This document shows positions 7,160 to 8,481 of a DNA stretch of 8,481 nucleotides, piece after piece (position 1 is the first letter of the stretch; each line of letters starts with the position of its first letter). Under the pieces are notes generated by a model. It ran no database searches. It was not told where the DNA came from and saw nothing but the letters and a program-made list of their open reading frames with translations. Where the stretch lies: NCBI GenBank assembly GCA_945905915.1, contig CAMDQL010000075.1, positions 1 through 8,481 on the forward strand. The letters run 5' to 3'. Position numbers and translations under genes: made by a program. Origin of the DNA: Flavobacterium psychrophilum. GTDB lineage: Bacteria; Bacteroidota; Bacteroidia; Flavobacteriales; Flavobacteriaceae.

Positions 7160-8481
7160 ATGATGAATAATAGAAATAGTAAAGATAAAAACCCAATAAA
7201 AAGATTTAACAAAATCACAATTGGATTAGCTTCTCCAGAATCAATTTTAGGAGAATCTAGAGGTGAAGTTTTAAAACCAGAAACTATTAATTATCGAACC
7301 CACAAACCAGAAAGAGATGGTCTTTTCTGTGAACGTATTTTCGGACCTGTAAAAGATTACGAATGTGCTTGTGGAAAATATAAAAGAATTCGCTACAAAG
7401 GAATCGTTTGTGACCGATGTGGTGTGGAAGTAACTGAGAAAATAGTACGTAGAGATAGAGTAGGACATATCAACTTGGTAGTGCCTATTGCTCATATTTG
7501 GTATTTTAGATCGTTACCAAACAAAATTGGCTATATTTTAGGCTTACCTTCTAAGAAATTAGACATGATCATTTACTACGAAAGATACGTAGTAATTCAG
7601 GCAGGTATCGCTACAAATGCCGAAGGCGAAACATTAAATCGTTTAGATTTCCTTACGGAAGAAGAGTATTTAAATATTTTAGATACACTTCCAATGGAAA
7701 ATCAATATTTAGACGATAAAGATCCTAATAAATTCATCGCTAAAATGGGTGCTGAATGTATTATGGATTTATTAGCACGTACTAATTTAGATGAATTATC
7801 ATATGAATTACGTCACGCGGCTAATAACGAAACGTCTAAACAACGTAAAACTGAAGCTTTAAAACGTTTAAATGTTGTAGAATCATTCCGTGAGTCTAAC
7901 CATAACAGAGAAAACCGTCCTGAATGGATGATTTTAAAAGTTATTCCAGTTATTCCACCAGAATTACGTCCGTTAGTGCCACTAGATGGAGGTCGTTTTG
8001 CAACGTCAGATTTAAATGATTTATACCGTAGAGTAATCATCCGTAACAACCGTTTGAAAAGATTAATGGAGATCAAAGCTCCAGAAGTAATCTTACGTAA
8101 CGAAAAACGTATGTTACAAGAATCGGTAGATTCATTATTTGATAACACACGTAAAGCTTCTGCCGTTAAAACAGAATCAAACAGACCATTAAAATCACTT
8201 TCAGATTCATTGAAAGGAAAACAAGGTCGTTTCCGTCAAAACTTATTAGGAAAACGTGTTGATTATTCAGCTCGTTCAGTAATTGTCGTTGGACCAGAAA
8301 TGAAATTGTTTGAATGTGGTTTGCCAAAAGATATGGCTGCTGAACTATACAAACCATTCGTTATTCGTAAATTAATCGAAAGAGGAATTGTTAAAACAGT
8401 GAAGTCGGCTAAGAAAATTATCGACAAAAAAGAGCCAGTAGTATGGGATATTCTTGAAAATGTAATCAAAGGACATCCAGT
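7160..8481 (+). CDS. rpoC: DNA-directed RNA polymerase subunit beta-prime (5' part)
   Basis: The reading frame is open from ATG 7160 to the window edge: 440 complete codons plus two bases, roughly the first third of a protein of about 1430 residues in Flavobacteria. I take the first of two tandem ATGs (7160 and 7163; [12 protein letters not shown]), as usual in the genus. The N-terminal zinc ribbon is intact, with C69, C71, C84 and C87 matching the four E. coli cysteines (70, 72, 85, 88). Further on are [39 protein letters not shown], the clamp helices that bind sigma (about 285-325, RNNRLKRL at 295-302), and the lid/switch-2 segment [20 protein letters not shown] (352-371). The catalytic NADFDGD loop lies beyond the window. 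No frameshift is seen. The gene follows rpoB by 295 bases. Confidence 0.98.
   Translation, partial: MMNNRNSKDKNPIKRFNKITIGLASPESILGESRGEVLKPETINYRTHKPERDGLFCERIFGPVKDYECACGKYKRIRYKGIVCDRCGVEVTEKIVRRDRVGHINLVVPIAHIWYFRSLPNKIGYILGLPSKKLDMIIYYERYVVIQAGIATNAEGETLNRLDFLTEEEYLNILDTLPMENQYLDDKDPNKFIAKMGAECIMDLLARTNLDELSYELRHAANNETSKQRKTEALKRLNVVESFRESNHNRENRPEWMILKVIPVIPPELRPLVPLDGGRFATSDLNDLYRRVIIRNNRLKRLMEIKAPEVILRNEKRMLQESVDSLFDNTRKASAVKTESNRPLKSLSDSLKGKQGRFRQNLLGKRVDYSARSVIVVGPEMKLFECGLPKDMAAELYKPFVIRKLIERGIVKTVKSAKKIIDKKEPVVWDILENVIKGHP

Noticed and set aside
1..8481. Search for a novel system, CRISPR array, insertion sequence, tRNA or rRNA gene
   Set aside because: No regularly spaced repeats, transposase frames, cloverleaf-like stretches or rRNA-like segments were seen; all long frames belong to the standard secE-nusG-rplKAJL-rpoBC cluster.

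Overview
The window is a stretch of chromosomal housekeeping DNA from a member of the Bacteroidota, almost certainly a Flavobacteriaceae and probably Flavobacterium or a close relative. The evidence is AT-rich DNA, protein sequences that read like Flavobacterium RpoB and RpoC over their whole visible length, and A-rich leaders with no Shine-Dalgarno sequence before every gene. All genes are on the + strand in the classic order secE (3' end) - nusG - rplK - rplA - rplJ - rplL - rpoB - rpoC (5' end).

Layout. Positions 1-69 hold the last 22 codons of secE. nusG (79-630) follows after 9 bases. A 66-base gap with a bulged hairpin and a T7 run leads to rplK (697-1134), rplA (1155-1844) and rplJ (1867-2364), packed 20 and 22 bases apart. 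rplL (2419-2793) follows after 54 bases. A 258-base gap begins with a strong terminator-like hairpin (2818-2860) and ends at rpoB, whose best start is ATG 3052, not the in-frame GTG at 3001. A 295-base gap (6865-7159) then holds three separate inverted-repeat structures and a 15-base tandem repeat. rpoC starts at 7160 and runs off the right edge after 440 complete codons.

The genes work together in transcription and translation. NusG binds RNA polymerase and modulates elongation. L11, L10 and L7/L12 form the GTPase-associated stalk region of the 50S subunit. L1 forms the opposite stalk at the E site. RpoB and RpoC are the two catalytic subunits of RNA polymerase. The hairpin between rplL and rpoB lies where an attenuator that lowers polymerase relative to ribosomal protein output is known in E. 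coli.

No novel system is present: the coding genes are conventional and intact. The parts worth a second look are non-coding: the repeat-like palindromes in the rpoB-rpoC gap, the rplL-rpoB hairpin, the hairpin before rplK, and the lack of room for a classical L10 leader.
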